DNA of 40,053 nt from Enterococcus_E cecorum_B (GCA_946499615.1 CAMMST010000018.1:1-40053); one strand, 5' to 3'; shown: positions 24,028-31,857, counted from the stretch's first letter. Notes: a model not told the origin generated them from the sequence alone. A program made the numbers and translations.

Positions 24028-24786
24028 TTATTCTTCAATATCTTTTTGTGCTTCTTCTTGTTTGACCTCAGCTAGTAGTTTAGCCATTTGTTTGGTTAAA
24101 TCCAATTTTTCAAGCATATCTGGACGACGTAAATAAGTTCTGCGCAATGATTCTTTTAATTGCCATTCTTCTATTAATTTATGATTACCATTCGTTAAGA
24201 CAAACGGTACCTCCATCCCCTTGAAATTCGCTGGTCGGGTATATTGCGGATGTTCTAATAATCCGGTCGAATGTGAATCCGTTTGAGCAGAAGTTTGATT
24301 GCCTAAAACATCTGGCAATAAGCGGACTGTTGCATCAATCATTACCATCGCACCGAGTTCGCCCCCGGTCAGCACATAGTCCCCTAGAGAAACTTCATCC
24401 GTCACTAAAGTTCGAATACGTTCATCATAGCCTTCATAATGACCACAAATAAAAACAAGCTGCTCCTCTTTAGAAAATTCTTCAGCCATTTTTTGATTGA
24501 AGGGTTTTCCCGCTGGATCAAGTAAAATAATTCGCTTCTTGACATCTGGTGTTTGTGCTTCAATCGCCTTTAAATTATCATAGATGGGCTGAACCTTCAA
24601 AAGCATGCCTGCACCGCCACCATATGGATAGTCATCAACGGTTTGATGCTTGTTGTCTGAATAATCACGGAAATTATGCACATGAAGCTCTAACAAATCC
24701 TTCTCTTGGGCCTTCCCGATAATCGATTCACCTAAAGGATTGGTAAACATATTTGGAAAAAGAGTTAAGACATCAATCCTCATCAT
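24028..24786 (-). CDS. trmD: tRNA (guanine37-N1)-methyltransferase
   Basis: A SAM-dependent SPOUT enzyme that makes m1G37 next to the anticodon and so prevents frameshifting. The 252-aa chain shows RIDVLTLFPNMF at the start, HQTVDDYPYGGGAGMLLKVQ, and the SAM-binding knot ICGHYEGYDERI followed by SLGDYVLTGGELGAMVMID. The C-terminal helical domain contains ESLRRTYLRRPDML. The start may be either of two adjacent ATG codons (24786 or 24783); both overlap the end of rimM by 11-14 bases, implying coupled translation. Identification is secure. Confidence 0.98.
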   Translation of the reverse strand: MMRIDVLTLFPNMFTNPLGESIIGKAQEKDLLELHVHNFRDYSDNKHQTVDDYPYGGGAGMLLKVQPIYDNLKAIEAQTPDVKKRIILLDPAGKPFNQKMAEEFSKEEQLVFICGHYEGYDERIRTLVTDEVSLGDYVLTGGELGAMVMIDATVRLLPDVLGNQTSAQTDSHSTGLLEHPQYTRPANFKGMEVPFVLTNGNHKLIEEWQLKESLRRTYLRRPDMLEKLDLTKQMAKLLAEVKQEEAQKDIEE

Positions 24787-25297
24787 CCATCAACCCTTCT
24801 AACAATTCCACTTTCACAAAGCCTTCTGCGACATTAATCTCTTTTACTACTGGCTCAATATATGGCAACAAGAAATCTTTCTTCCCTGGACGTTTGACTA
24901 CCCACACATCATTCGCACCTGGAGATAAAATTTCCTGAACCTTCCCGATTACTTCACCCTTTTCATCAATGACACTTAATCCGATAATTTCATGGTAGTA
25001 AAATTCACCTTCAGCTAATTCAGATAAATCCTCACTCGAAACTTTTAAAATGCCATCGCGAAAAGCTTCTACTTGATTGACATTCGTATAGCCCTCAAAA
25101 GTTAATAAGTCAAAGTTTTTATGCTTACGGTGACTGGTAATCGTTAGTGTCAACGGCTCATGCTTAGCCCTAAATAAAGTGAGTTGATTGCCGACTTGAT
25201 AACGCTCTTCTGGAAAATCTGTCTGGGAAATCACGCGGACTTCTCCTCGGATACCATGCGTATTCACAATCTTACCAACATTGTAAAATTCCGTCAT
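24773..25297 (-). CDS. rimM: Ribosome maturation factor RimM
   Basis: Assists 16S rRNA 3'-domain processing and 30S assembly by binding S19. The 174-aa protein has the N-terminal RimM barrel, with VGKIVNTHGIRGEVRV near residue 7, and a C-terminal PRC barrel, with GEFYYHEIIGLSVIDEKGEV and LSPGANDVWVVKRPGKKDFL. ATG 25297 (MTEFYNVG) is preferred over one three codons upstream because AAAGG would lie only one base from the earlier codon. It overlaps trmD and follows the 83-aa membrane-protein gene by 24 bases. Confidence 0.97.
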   Translation of the reverse strand: MTEFYNVGKIVNTHGIRGEVRVISQTDFPEERYQVGNQLTLFRAKHEPLTLTITSHRKHKNFDLLTFEGYTNVNQVEAFRDGILKVSSEDLSELAEGEFYYHEIIGLSVIDEKGEVIGKVQEILSPGANDVWVVKRPGKKDFLLPYIEPVVKEINVAEGFVKVELLEGLMDDED

Positions 25298-25321
25298 TAC
25301 TCTCATTCCTTTCTTACTATT

Positions 25322-25573
25322 TTAAATATATTGCGAAACAAACTGTCTTATTTTTTCTAGTCCATGATTCAACCAATCTTTGAAAGTCTGTAAATCAATG
25401 AGTTTAGGAGAACCTGACTTTAATTGCTGGACCATCGTCATCCATTCACTCTGATAAACCCAAAGTAAAAAGAGGATAATGATCAAAAATAGTAATTTCA
25501 GCAATTTAGATTTGACTTTGAATAAAGCAATGAAAAGACACACAACCACAAAACACATAATCCAAAAATCCAT
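25322..25573 (-). CDS. Small membrane protein, 83 aa, unknown
   Basis: Not recognised. Residues 2-16 and 25-44 are strongly hydrophobic, the latter rich in Leu and Ile. Lysines between them (KVKSK) suggest a hairpin with its loop on the inside. The C-terminal 40 residues are soluble and amphipathic, with several Trp and Lys (LQTFKDWLNHGLEKIRQF). GAGGAGGG precedes the ATG. It lies 24 bases before rimM, so it would be cotranscribed with rimM-trmD. The folded repeat element lies just upstream and may contain the promoter. Confidence 0.65.
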   Translation of the reverse strand: MDFWIMCFVVVCLFIALFKVKSKLLKLLFLIIILFLLWVYQSEWMTMVQQLKSGSPKLIDLQTFKDWLNHGLEKIRQFVSQYI

Positions 25574-25599
25574 CAGTATCCCTCCTCATATCCTTCATC

Positions 25600-25626
25600 T
25601 CGACCCGGCTCACATCCTTGTACTAA
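25600..25626. repeat. Direct repeat, left copy
   Basis: 27 bases matching 25871-25897 with one mismatch. The shared core includes CGGCTCACATCCTTGTACTA. It flanks the folded element at 25636-25880. Confidence 0.9.
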
Positions 25627-25635
25627 TCTGTGTTC

Positions 25636-25880
25636 GCCGGGAAGCTCCTGTGCATCTAAGCCGGCCTGTCTAGGAAAATCTTAAAATATGGTGGATTTTC
25701 CTGACATTCCGGAAAACCTTAGCTTAATCAGTATCAATCAACTAAATACTCGGAAAATTCACCCTCCTGCTTAAGAAAATCTCCTTTCATCCGATTTTCT
25801 TAGCAGAAGGTAACACATGAATTTTCTCGTATTTGCCCAAGTTGATTGATAACCTTATGCTTGGAGCTGATCGTCCCGGC
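25636..25880. repeat. Folded intergenic element with nested inverted repeats
   Basis: A 245-base non-coding segment that can fold as a three-way junction on either strand. The outer stem is GCCGGG/CCCGGC, AGCTCC/GGAGCT and GCAT/ATGC. Arm 1 (25656-25722) is built on CTAAG/CTTAG, CCGG/CCGG, TGTC/GACA and AGGAAAATC/GATTTTCCT. Arm 2 (25732-25851) is a nearly continuous hairpin: TATCAATCAACT/AGTTGATTGATA, AAATAC/GTATTT, GAAAATTCA/TGAATTTTC and a 14-pair CTGCTTAAGAAAATC/GATTTTCTTAGCAG with one bulge. It could be a miniature mobile repeat or an RNA processed within the rpsP-trmD transcript. Confidence 0.85.
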
Positions 25881-25897
25881 TCACATCCTTGTACTAA
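25871..25897. repeat. Direct repeat, right copy
   Basis: Second copy of the 27-base repeat, 271 bases from the first. Its CCCGGC forms half of the outer stem, and its last bases run into the khpA terminator. Confidence 0.9.
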
Positions 25898-25930
25898 AAA
25901 AGACTAGAACTTATTGAGTCCCAGTCTTTT
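25896..25930 (-). terminator. Intrinsic terminator after khpA
   Basis: Minus strand: AAAAGACTGGGAC pairs with GTTCTAGTCTTTT (two G-U pairs) and ends in a T run, 11 bases past the khpA stop. Confidence 0.75.
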
Positions 25931-25940
25931 CTTTTCATCA

Positions 25941-26189
25941 TTACTCTTTGCCGTCTAAGATATTTAAACGAACCTTCTTTGGACCATTTACACGTACACT
26001 GTAAACAATAGTACGAATGGCTTTTGCTACTCGACCTTGTTTGCCAATGATACGACCAATATCTTCTGGTGCAACGGTCAAATTGTATTCAATAAATTCT
26101 TCTGACTCAGACACTTCCAATTGGACTTGGTCAGGCTGAGTAACTAATGGACGAACGATTGTTAAGACTAAAGCTTGCAAATCTTTCAT
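25941..26189 (-). CDS. khpA: KH-domain RNA-binding protein KhpA
   Basis: An 82-aa single KH-domain protein that binds RNA and works with KhpB in cell-elongation and growth control in related cocci. The KH core is APEDIGRIIGKQGRVAKAIR, with the GKQG loop (GxxG) intact, followed by a basic strand, KKVRLNILDGKE. ATG 26189 (MKDLQALV) is chosen because AAGGTG is 7 bases away; an ATG two codons earlier is too close to it. It follows rpsP by 11 bases. The conserved rpsP-KH pairing supports the call. Confidence 0.95.
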   Translation of the reverse strand: MKDLQALVLTIVRPLVTQPDQVQLEVSESEEFIEYNLTVAPEDIGRIIGKQGRVAKAIRTIVYSVRVNGPKKVRLNILDGKE

Positions 26190-26200
26190 ATCCATTCACC

Positions 26201-26476
26201 TTATTTCTTAGCAAATTTAGCTTCATGATGTTTCTTCATAACGCCTTCTTTTGAAAGGATGTTACGAACAGTATCAGAAGGTTGTGCACCTTTTGATAAC
26301 CAATCAAGTACTAAATCTTCTTTGATTGTTACTTCTGCAGGGTCTTTCAATGGGTTGTAAGTACCTACAGTTTCAATAAAACGTCCGTCACGAGGAGAAC
26401 GTGAATCAGCAACTACAATACGGTAGAAAGGAGCTTTTTTAGATCCCATACGTTTTAAACGAATTTTAACTGCCAT
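26201..26476 (-). CDS. rpsP: 30S ribosomal protein S16
   Basis: A 91-aa ribosomal protein needed for 30S assembly. The chain opens MAVKIRLKRMGSKKAPFYRI and continues VVADSRSPRDGRFIETVGTY, both diagnostic. LDWLSKGAQPSDTVRNIL is near residue 60. The start is ATG 26476, preceded by GGAGGTG; an ORF start six codons earlier overlaps this site. It has a clear promoter upstream and is the first gene of the block with khpA. In this genome it is separated from ffh by about 7 kb. Confidence 0.98.
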   Translation of the reverse strand: MAVKIRLKRMGSKKAPFYRIVVADSRSPRDGRFIETVGTYNPLKDPAEVTIKEDLVLDWLSKGAQPSDTVRNILSKEGVMKKHHEAKFAKK

Positions 26477-26514
26477 GTTAATTAACACCTCCATAATTTT
26501 TAATCACATGTGCT

Positions 26515-26543
26515 AGTTTAACAGTTTTTGCTCACGGTGTAAA
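26515..26543 (-). promoter_or_regulatory. Promoter of rpsP
   Basis: Minus strand: TTTACA (26538-26543), 17 bases, TAAACT (26515-26520). Confidence 0.6.
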
Positions 26544-26608
26544 GAGTTTTTTCTTTACAGCTTAATATTTTTTCATTAAATTTTTTTCATTTTAGAAATA
26601 GCGTCCTA

Positions 26609-26644
26609 TTGACTGTATTAAGTGTACTAGTTATAATAGTACAC
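26609..26644 (+). promoter_or_regulatory. Promoter and palindromic operator of the YtrA-type operon
   Basis: TTGACT (26609-26614) and TATAAT (26632-26637) are 17 bases apart. A perfect palindrome, GTGTACTA (26622-26629), 7 bases, TAGTACAC (26637-26644), wraps the -10 box. YtrA-type GntR proteins act as repressors at such inverted sites, so autoregulation is likely. Confidence 0.8.
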
Positions 26645-26681
26645 GAAGGACAGTGAAAATAGATAGAAAGGAGCAAAGCAG

Positions 26682-27089
26682 ATGATGTTAAGTATCGACA
26701 AAACGAGCAGCAAACCCTATTATGAACAGCTCGTCTTATCTGTAAAAGAAAGTGTCATACAAGGTGTTTTGCAACCAGGCGATCAACTCCCCTCGGTTCG
26801 TGAAGCTGCCAAACAACTCTTAATGAATCCCAATACCGTTAGTAAAGCCTATAAACAACTAGAAGCTGAACAAGTCATCGTCACGGTCAAAGGCAAAGGG
26901 ACCTTTATCAAAGAAACACAAGACTTACCAAAAGATACTTACAAGATTCAACAACTGAAAAGTCAACTTTATAATTTCATGATTGAAGCACGACATCTGA
27001 AAATAGAAAATCAAGAAATCTTACAATGGATTGACGAAATTACCACCGAGTTAGGAGGAGCAGAAAATGAAAGTCACGAATCTATCTAA
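26682..27089 (+). CDS. GntR-family regulator, YtrA subfamily
   Basis: A 135-aa repressor. The winged helix covers residues 8-75: SSKPYYEQLVLSVKESVIQG, then LQPGDQLPSVREAAKQLLMN and PNTVSKAYKQLEAEQVIVTV, ending GKGTFI. Only about 50 residues follow, forming the short helical dimerisation tail typical of YtrA and not the ligand domain of other GntR groups. AAAGGAG precedes the ATG. It overlaps the ABC ATPase gene by 23 bases. A palindromic operator covers its promoter. In known systems derepression follows cell-wall-active antibiotics; that role is inferred here. Confidence 0.93.
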   Translation: MMLSIDKTSSKPYYEQLVLSVKESVIQGVLQPGDQLPSVREAAKQLLMNPNTVSKAYKQLEAEQVIVTVKGKGTFIKETQDLPKDTYKIQQLKSQLYNFMIEARHLKIENQEILQWIDEITTELGGAENESHESI

Positions 27090-27939
27090 AACGATTGACC
27101 AAAAAGAAATATTACGCAATATCCACTTCGAATTAACTCCTGGAGAAATCGTCGGCTTAGTTGGACGCAATGGCTCAGGAAAAACCACCCTTTTTCGTAC
27201 CCTAAGCAATCAATACTTAGCAGATACAGGAGAAGTTTGGATTCATGGGGAAAATATTTTTGAACAACCTCAACATAAAACAGAAATCTTCTTTATTGAT
27301 GAAAAAGAAAATTTCTTTAATCCTTATTCATTGAAAAAAATTGCTGGATTCTATCAATTGAGTTATCCGAAATTTGATCTCGATTTATTTACCCAGCTAA
27401 TGAACGCTTATCAGTTGCCATTGAATCGGACATATCAACGAATTTCTAAGGGGATGCAAAAATTATTCTTACTTATTTTAGCGATGAGTTCTAAGGCTAC
27501 TTATATTTTACTTGACGAACCGTTTGATGGTTTAGATGTCCTAGTGAAAAAACAAATGGTGGAACTCTTATTAGACGCTATCAGCAATGAACCAATCAGC
27601 ATCTTAGTTTCTTCTCATCAACTCAATGAGCTAGAACCGATTATCGATCGCGTGCTATTGTTAAGTCAACACACCATTACTCAGGATTATCAATTAGAAA
27701 GTTTACGGGAAAAGGCGCGCAAACTTCAACTGGTCTTTAAAGGCAAGGACATTCCAGCACTCGTCAAGCAAAACTCAAAAGCAATCAGTATCCAAGGGCG
27801 TGTCATTGTGGCTCTTTTTGAAAACTATAATGATGAACTTGCCCAACAAATTAAAGCACTTGAGCCAATTGTGATGGAAGAACTTCCTATTCAATTAAGT
27901 GACGTCTTTGAAGCCAATCTCAGAAATGAAAAAGTCTAA
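27067..27939 (+). CDS. ABC transporter ATP-binding protein
   Basis: A 290-aa ATPase. Walker A GRNGSGKTT has Lys39. The signature is SKGMQ in QRISKGMQKLFLLILAMSS, a variant of LSGGQ common in the YtrB/CcmA-like group. Walker B is YILLDEPFDGLD, and the H-loop is VSSHQLNELE. After residue 210 there is an extra C-terminal domain of about 80 residues, typical of exporters in this class. The start follows GGAGGAG. It is coupled to the regulator upstream and followed 14 bases later by the first permease. Confidence 0.93.
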   Translation: MKVTNLSKTIDQKEILRNIHFELTPGEIVGLVGRNGSGKTTLFRTLSNQYLADTGEVWIHGENIFEQPQHKTEIFFIDEKENFFNPYSLKKIAGFYQLSYPKFDLDLFTQLMNAYQLPLNRTYQRISKGMQKLFLLILAMSSKATYILLDEPFDGLDVLVKKQMVELLLDAISNEPISILVSSHQLNELEPIIDRVLLLSQHTITQDYQLESLREKARKLQLVFKGKDIPALVKQNSKAISIQGRVIVALFENYNDELAQQIKALEPIVMEELPIQLSDVFEANLRNEKV

Positions 27940-27953
27940 GGGGTGAAACGATT

Positions 27954-29075
27954 ATGCTATATAAAATTTTTTGGCAACGCAGCAAATGGATTATTCTCAT
28001 TGCTAGCCTAGTCATTTTTGCTAGCTTTGCCTTTTCTAGTCTAACCATTGTCTATAACTGGCAAGATAGTAGAAACTTTTATCAATCAGAAGCATTCAAG
28101 AAAGATTTTGATTCATACCCAAAAAATTACGTGAAAGATGAAAATAAATATCGGGAGAGCAAGCATCAAGCAGCCATTCGACAAAAATATAGTGATCGTC
28201 AACTCATGGTGCATTCAAAGAACAGTCCCTTATACACTACGCAAACGCAGATTTTTAACGATTCGCCTTCCAATGTGTTTTATTTCCAAACCAATGTACA
28301 ACTCGGACAAGCTGAAAGAGTCGTCTTATTTCTATTGTTAGGATTTGCGGTATTCTTCTTAGATTTGAAATTACATTTTAATCAATTTCTTTTTGGATTA
28401 GGCATAAAACGTTCGAAAATCTTTTGGCAAAAGGTGCTTTTTTATACGGGAATTCTCTTTATCGTCACTTTATTGAGCAACTATTGCGCACTAGGAATCA
28501 TCGGTGCAAACATTCCGGATAAATATCTTGATTTTACATGGACGCAATTTTTATATAGTGGTTTCAGTTGCACAATGAGCTATCTATTTATCTTTATCAT
28601 TGGATTATTATTTGGTGTTGGATTAGGCAATTTATTCTTTGCGCCGCTTTCACTTGTTCCCTTACTTTTCTATTTTGTTTTTTATCAAGAAAAACTTAGC
28701 TATCTAAAAGAAGAATGGTTTGACACTTGGCAACTCCTACCAAGCTTTTACGGGAGCCATCCAATGTTAATCGTCTTCATGATACTAGCTTCTCTTAGCT
28801 TATTAGTCCTAGGATGCTATAGTTTTAACCGGACAAGTCTTGAAAATAGTAGCGAGTTTCTATTGGTCAAAAAACTAAGATTACCAATCTATCTACTGAT
28901 GATTGCAAGCTCTGTTTATCTTGGTGTAGGAACCAGTTTCTTAACACTTAAAACTTGGCAAGACTTGAAAGTTTTTATCGGTATCACCTTATTTTGTACA
29001 GTAATTGCAACGATATTTGTCTATTTCCAAACAATGCTTAAATGGTGGCAGCGATATCGTGAAAATAAATGGTAA
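27954..29075 (+). CDS. ABC exporter permease, first paralogue
   Basis: A 373-aa membrane protein with a helix at residues 12-35, an extracellular loop of about 80 residues, then a cluster of about seven helices from residue 120 on. No domain name is obvious beyond ABC-2-like permease by context. The start MLYKIFWQRSKW and the region FYQSEAFKKDF match the next protein closely, so the two arose by duplication. GGGGTG precedes ATG. It probably forms a heterodimer with the next gene product, powered by the ATPase upstream. Confidence 0.8.
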   Translation: MLYKIFWQRSKWIILIASLVIFASFAFSSLTIVYNWQDSRNFYQSEAFKKDFDSYPKNYVKDENKYRESKHQAAIRQKYSDRQLMVHSKNSPLYTTQTQIFNDSPSNVFYFQTNVQLGQAERVVLFLLLGFAVFFLDLKLHFNQFLFGLGIKRSKIFWQKVLFYTGILFIVTLLSNYCALGIIGANIPDKYLDFTWTQFLYSGFSCTMSYLFIFIIGLLFGVGLGNLFFAPLSLVPLLFYFVFYQEKLSYLKEEWFDTWQLLPSFYGSHPMLIVFMILASLSLLVLGCYSFNRTSLENSSEFLLVKKLRLPIYLLMIASSVYLGVGTSFLTLKTWQDLKVFIGITLFCTVIATIFVYFQTMLKWWQRYRENKW

Positions 29076-29089
29076 AGGAGGAGATTTTG

Positions 29090-30199
29090 ATGCTCTATCG
29101 CTTACTGTGGCAAAAATCAAAAGTACTCTTATTATTATTTAGTTTGTTGGCTATTACTTTTTTGGCCTCAAACACACGCTCAAATATTGTAGGGTGGCAA
29201 GGGAGCTATGATTTTTTTTATTCTGATTATTTTGCTAAAGATTTTAAAGCGAATAATTATTATCTATATGAATCAAATGGTAGCCAAAAGAAAGTCTCTT
29301 TAGAAAACTATCGAACGCATCTGTTAGAAGTGAATCCTAAGAAAAAAAGCTTTCCCTATACCTCCACTATTTTAGGAAAAGATCGCCTCTATTTTCGTTA
29401 CGATTCTCTTTCTAAGAAAAATTTATTATGTATTTTCCTCGTTCTAGCATTTGGTTTTAGTATGTGTTTTTGGGACTTGAAGAATAAATTTAATGTCTTC
29501 CTCTTTAACTTACAATACAGCAGAAAGCAGCTATTCAGAAGTAAATTTATTCTTTACAGTTTATTTTTGCTAGGAACCATTTTCATTGGAAGTGTGCTTG
29601 CTGAGGGGATGATTTATTTCTCAATTCCTGAAAAATATATTCATTGGGATTGGCTGCAAACACTATATGCCATTTTTAGTTGCTGCCTTTCTTATTATTT
29701 CCTTTTTGTGATTGGGGTTTTCTTAGGCGTAATCTTAGGCAATTTATTCACTGGGCCAATGATAATAACGTTTGTAGCCTTGCTTTATACGCTCTTTCAA
29801 CAAAGCATTGTCTTTTATCCGCACTGGGAAGATTGGCTTGGCACGGCTGTACATGATGCCGCCTTTAACGGGATGCATCCAAAACAAATCATCCTTAATG
29901 CCTTACTCATCGCAGCATTCCTTTTTTTAAGTAATCATTACTATCAACGCTTAAGTCTTGAAACAAATGGACAATTTTTACAATTTAGTCATTTAAAATT
30001 ACCAGCATTTCTCACGATGTCTATTGCGACAACATTGGTTATCATTAGCTATATTCGAGTAAGTAGTTATATCACCCATTTAGGCGACTATATCTATTTA
30101 TTTATACTATTTCTGATAATCACTATGCTTTCTGCCGTTATCGTATACTATCAAACTTGGCTAAATAGATGGGCAATACGTAAAGAAAGAAATACTTAA
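29090..30199 (+). CDS. ABC exporter permease, second paralogue
   Basis: A 369-aa membrane protein with the same layout as its upstream neighbour: first helix at 10-30, extracellular loop to about 105, then some seven helices. Shared landmarks are a MLYRLLWQKSK start, FFYSDYFAKDF, a conserved FxxDLKxxFNxFLFxLxxxR stretch near residue 130, and LGNLF near residue 220. The ATG at 29090 follows AAAGGAGGA; an in-frame start 7 codons earlier overlaps that site and the preceding stop. The substrate is unknown; antimicrobial peptides or lipid-linked compounds are plausible from family knowledge. Confidence 0.8.
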   Translation: MLYRLLWQKSKVLLLLFSLLAITFLASNTRSNIVGWQGSYDFFYSDYFAKDFKANNYYLYESNGSQKKVSLENYRTHLLEVNPKKKSFPYTSTILGKDRLYFRYDSLSKKNLLCIFLVLAFGFSMCFWDLKNKFNVFLFNLQYSRKQLFRSKFILYSLFLLGTIFIGSVLAEGMIYFSIPEKYIHWDWLQTLYAIFSCCLSYYFLFVIGVFLGVILGNLFTGPMIITFVALLYTLFQQSIVFYPHWEDWLGTAVHDAAFNGMHPKQIILNALLIAAFLFLSNHYYQRLSLETNGQFLQFSHLKLPAFLTMSIATTLVIISYIRVSSYITHLGDYIYLFILFLIITMLSAVIVYYQTWLNRWAIRKERNT

Positions 30200-30218
30200 T
30201 TGTTAGGAAGTGAGCAAA

Positions 30219-30338
30219 ATGAAGAAGACAAAGAAGTTAGCCTTACTTTTACTATTTTGTATTTTAATACTATTTTTCTACTTGCATTTCAAAGAAAGTC
30301 CTCCACCAATGATGAAAGATTGGTGGAGGAATATGTGA
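30219..30338 (+). CDS. Possible 39-aa membrane microprotein at the operon end
   Basis: A short frame beginning MKKTKKLALLLLFCILILFF, with AGGAAG eight bases before ATG and 19 bases after the second permease. Basic start plus one helix gives a typical small membrane peptide. An 11-pair inverted repeat, CCTCCACCAAT/ATTGGTGGAGG (30300-30329), lies in its 3' part. The next frame reads on with protein-like sequence (DERLVEEYVNANANNKQG) to 30394, so this may instead be a frameshifted gene of about 60 residues. Real or relic is undecided. Confidence 0.45.
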   Translation: MKKTKKLALLLLFCILILFFYLHFKESPPPMMKDWWRNM

Positions 30339-30391
30339 ATGCAAATGCTAATAATAAACAAGGAATAGAGAATTGGCATTTTCTAATAAAG

Positions 30392-30432
30392 TAAGCGATT
30401 ATCTATCCTTTCTACTGATAGACAATCGCTTA
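30392..30432. terminator. Hairpin between convergent operons
   Basis: TAAGCGATTATCTATC pairs with GATAGACAATCGCTTA (one G-U pair) around a 9-base loop. T runs are weak on both sides, but its place between convergent transcripts suggests a terminator. Confidence 0.6.
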
Positions 30433-30441
30433 ATGAATGCT

Positions 30442-31857
30442 TTATGCAGGTGTGATACGTCCCTTCTCTAACTTAAGGATTCGATCACAGGTCTGGCTTA
30501 AAAATGGTTGATCATGGCTGATAACCACGATTAAGACTGGATAATTTTGTTGGATAAATCTTAATTGCTGGCTGACTTGCCGCATCTGGAGCGCATCTAA
30601 ACCACTCGTAGGCTCATCAAAATAAAGACAAGACTTTCCTGATAGCAGAGCACTGGCGATGGCAACTCGTTGTTTTTCTCCTCCAGATAGACTCTGCGGA
30701 TGTCTGGACAATAATTGTTCTAATCCAAAAGCTGCCACAATTTCGTCGTAGCATGCAAGCCTTTTTGCTTGAAAGGTCAGCTCTTTTGCTACAGATTCAA
30801 AAAATAATTGCAAACTCACTTCTTGACGGACAAGAAAACTTTGCGCCAACAAGTCTTTTGCGCGCATCAATTGACCGTTTAAAGTAATTCGACTTTGCTT
30901 AGCCTTTAGCAATCCTGTTAACAACTGTACTAGAGTGGATTTTCCTGCACCATTTTCACCGACGAGTCCGATGATTTGACGGTTATCTAGCGTCAATGAG
31001 GGAATGGCAATTTGCTTTTCTTTTTGCTTTGGATAGGAAAAGAAGAGATTTTCTAGCTGTAATTGAATGGTCGCTTCTTTCTTTTCCATTTGTAAGGTTA
31101 GCTGGTTTACCGCAGCTTGCCAATGTCGTAAACCAAATCCAGCCAATTCGTTTGCGGAATAAGTTTTTAATTCTGCAGCGGATAATTCTTGCTTTAGTTG
31201 ACCATTTTCTAATACGTAGATGCGATCAATCAAATCTAAACAATAATCTAAACGGTGTTCTACCAATACAAGAGCGACACCCGAGCGTTTCAAATGTTTT
31301 AACGTCTGCTTTAATTTGGACAATCCAGTTTTGTCTAAATTGCTAGCGACTTCATCCAAAAACAAGATTTGGCAAGCTGGCAACAAACTACTAGCGAAAG
31401 CAACGGTTTGCTTCTGTCCACCTGACAATTGATATAAAGGTTGCGCTAAAAATGCCTCAATCTCAAAAAAGGTAGCGACTTGCTGGATCTTCTCTTGCAT
31501 CATTTCACGCGAAAGTCCTAAATTTTCCATCTTGAAAGCTAACTCACTTAGGACCTCGCTGGTAAAAAATTGGGATTTAGGATTTTGAAATACACGACCG
31601 ATTTTCTCCGCATGACTAGGAAAATCACTGATTGGAAATTGTTGCCCTAACATTTGTCCTTGACCAGCCAGTTGCCCTTCAAATAACTCTGGAACCAACC
31701 CACTTAAAACATTCAAAAGGGTTGTTTTGCCACTTCCGCTTTTTCCGCATATCAGTACACATTCACCTGGAAAAAGTTGAAAATCAATTCCTTTAAGCAG
31801 ACACTCCTGATTAGGTGTATGGTATTCTAGATTCTTTAAATCAATGAGTGCAACCAT
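30442..31857 (-). CDS. ECF transporter energizing ATPase, two fused ABC domains
   Basis: A 471-aa protein with two ATPase domains in one chain. Domain 1 has Walker A GKSGSGKTT (Lys44), LSGGQKQTVAFASSLL and LFLDEVASNLD. Domain 2 has GENGAGKST, LSGGEKQRVAIASALL and LYFDEPTSGLD. Most ECF systems use two separate EcfA proteins; the fused form is typical of dedicated group I or Trep_Strep-linked systems. ATG 31857 follows GGAGGTC and overlaps the T-component gene by 22 bases; an in-frame upstream start at 31962 is unlikely. It powers the transporter with the two upstream genes. Confidence 0.92.
   Translation of the reverse strand: MVALIDLKNLEYHTPNQECLLKGIDFQLFPGECVLICGKSGSGKTTLLNVLSGLVPELFEGQLAGQGQMLGQQFPISDFPSHAEKIGRVFQNPKSQFFTSEVLSELAFKMENLGLSREMMQEKIQQVATFFEIEAFLAQPLYQLSGGQKQTVAFASSLLPACQILFLDEVASNLDKTGLSKLKQTLKHLKRSGVALVLVEHRLDYCLDLIDRIYVLENGQLKQELSAAELKTYSANELAGFGLRHWQAAVNQLTLQMEKKEATIQLQLENLFFSYPKQKEKQIAIPSLTLDNRQIIGLVGENGAGKSTLVQLLTGLLKAKQSRITLNGQLMRAKDLLAQSFLVRQEVSLQLFFESVAKELTFQAKRLACYDEIVAAFGLEQLLSRHPQSLSGGEKQRVAIASALLSGKSCLYFDEPTSGLDALQMRQVSQQLRFIQQNYPVLIVVISHDQPFLSQTCDRILKLEKGRITPA

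Noticed and set aside
25636..25880. CRISPR array or tRNA-like structure as the explanation of the folded element
   Set aside because: Only two direct repeats 271 bases apart, no regular spacers, and no cloverleaf or T-loop motif.
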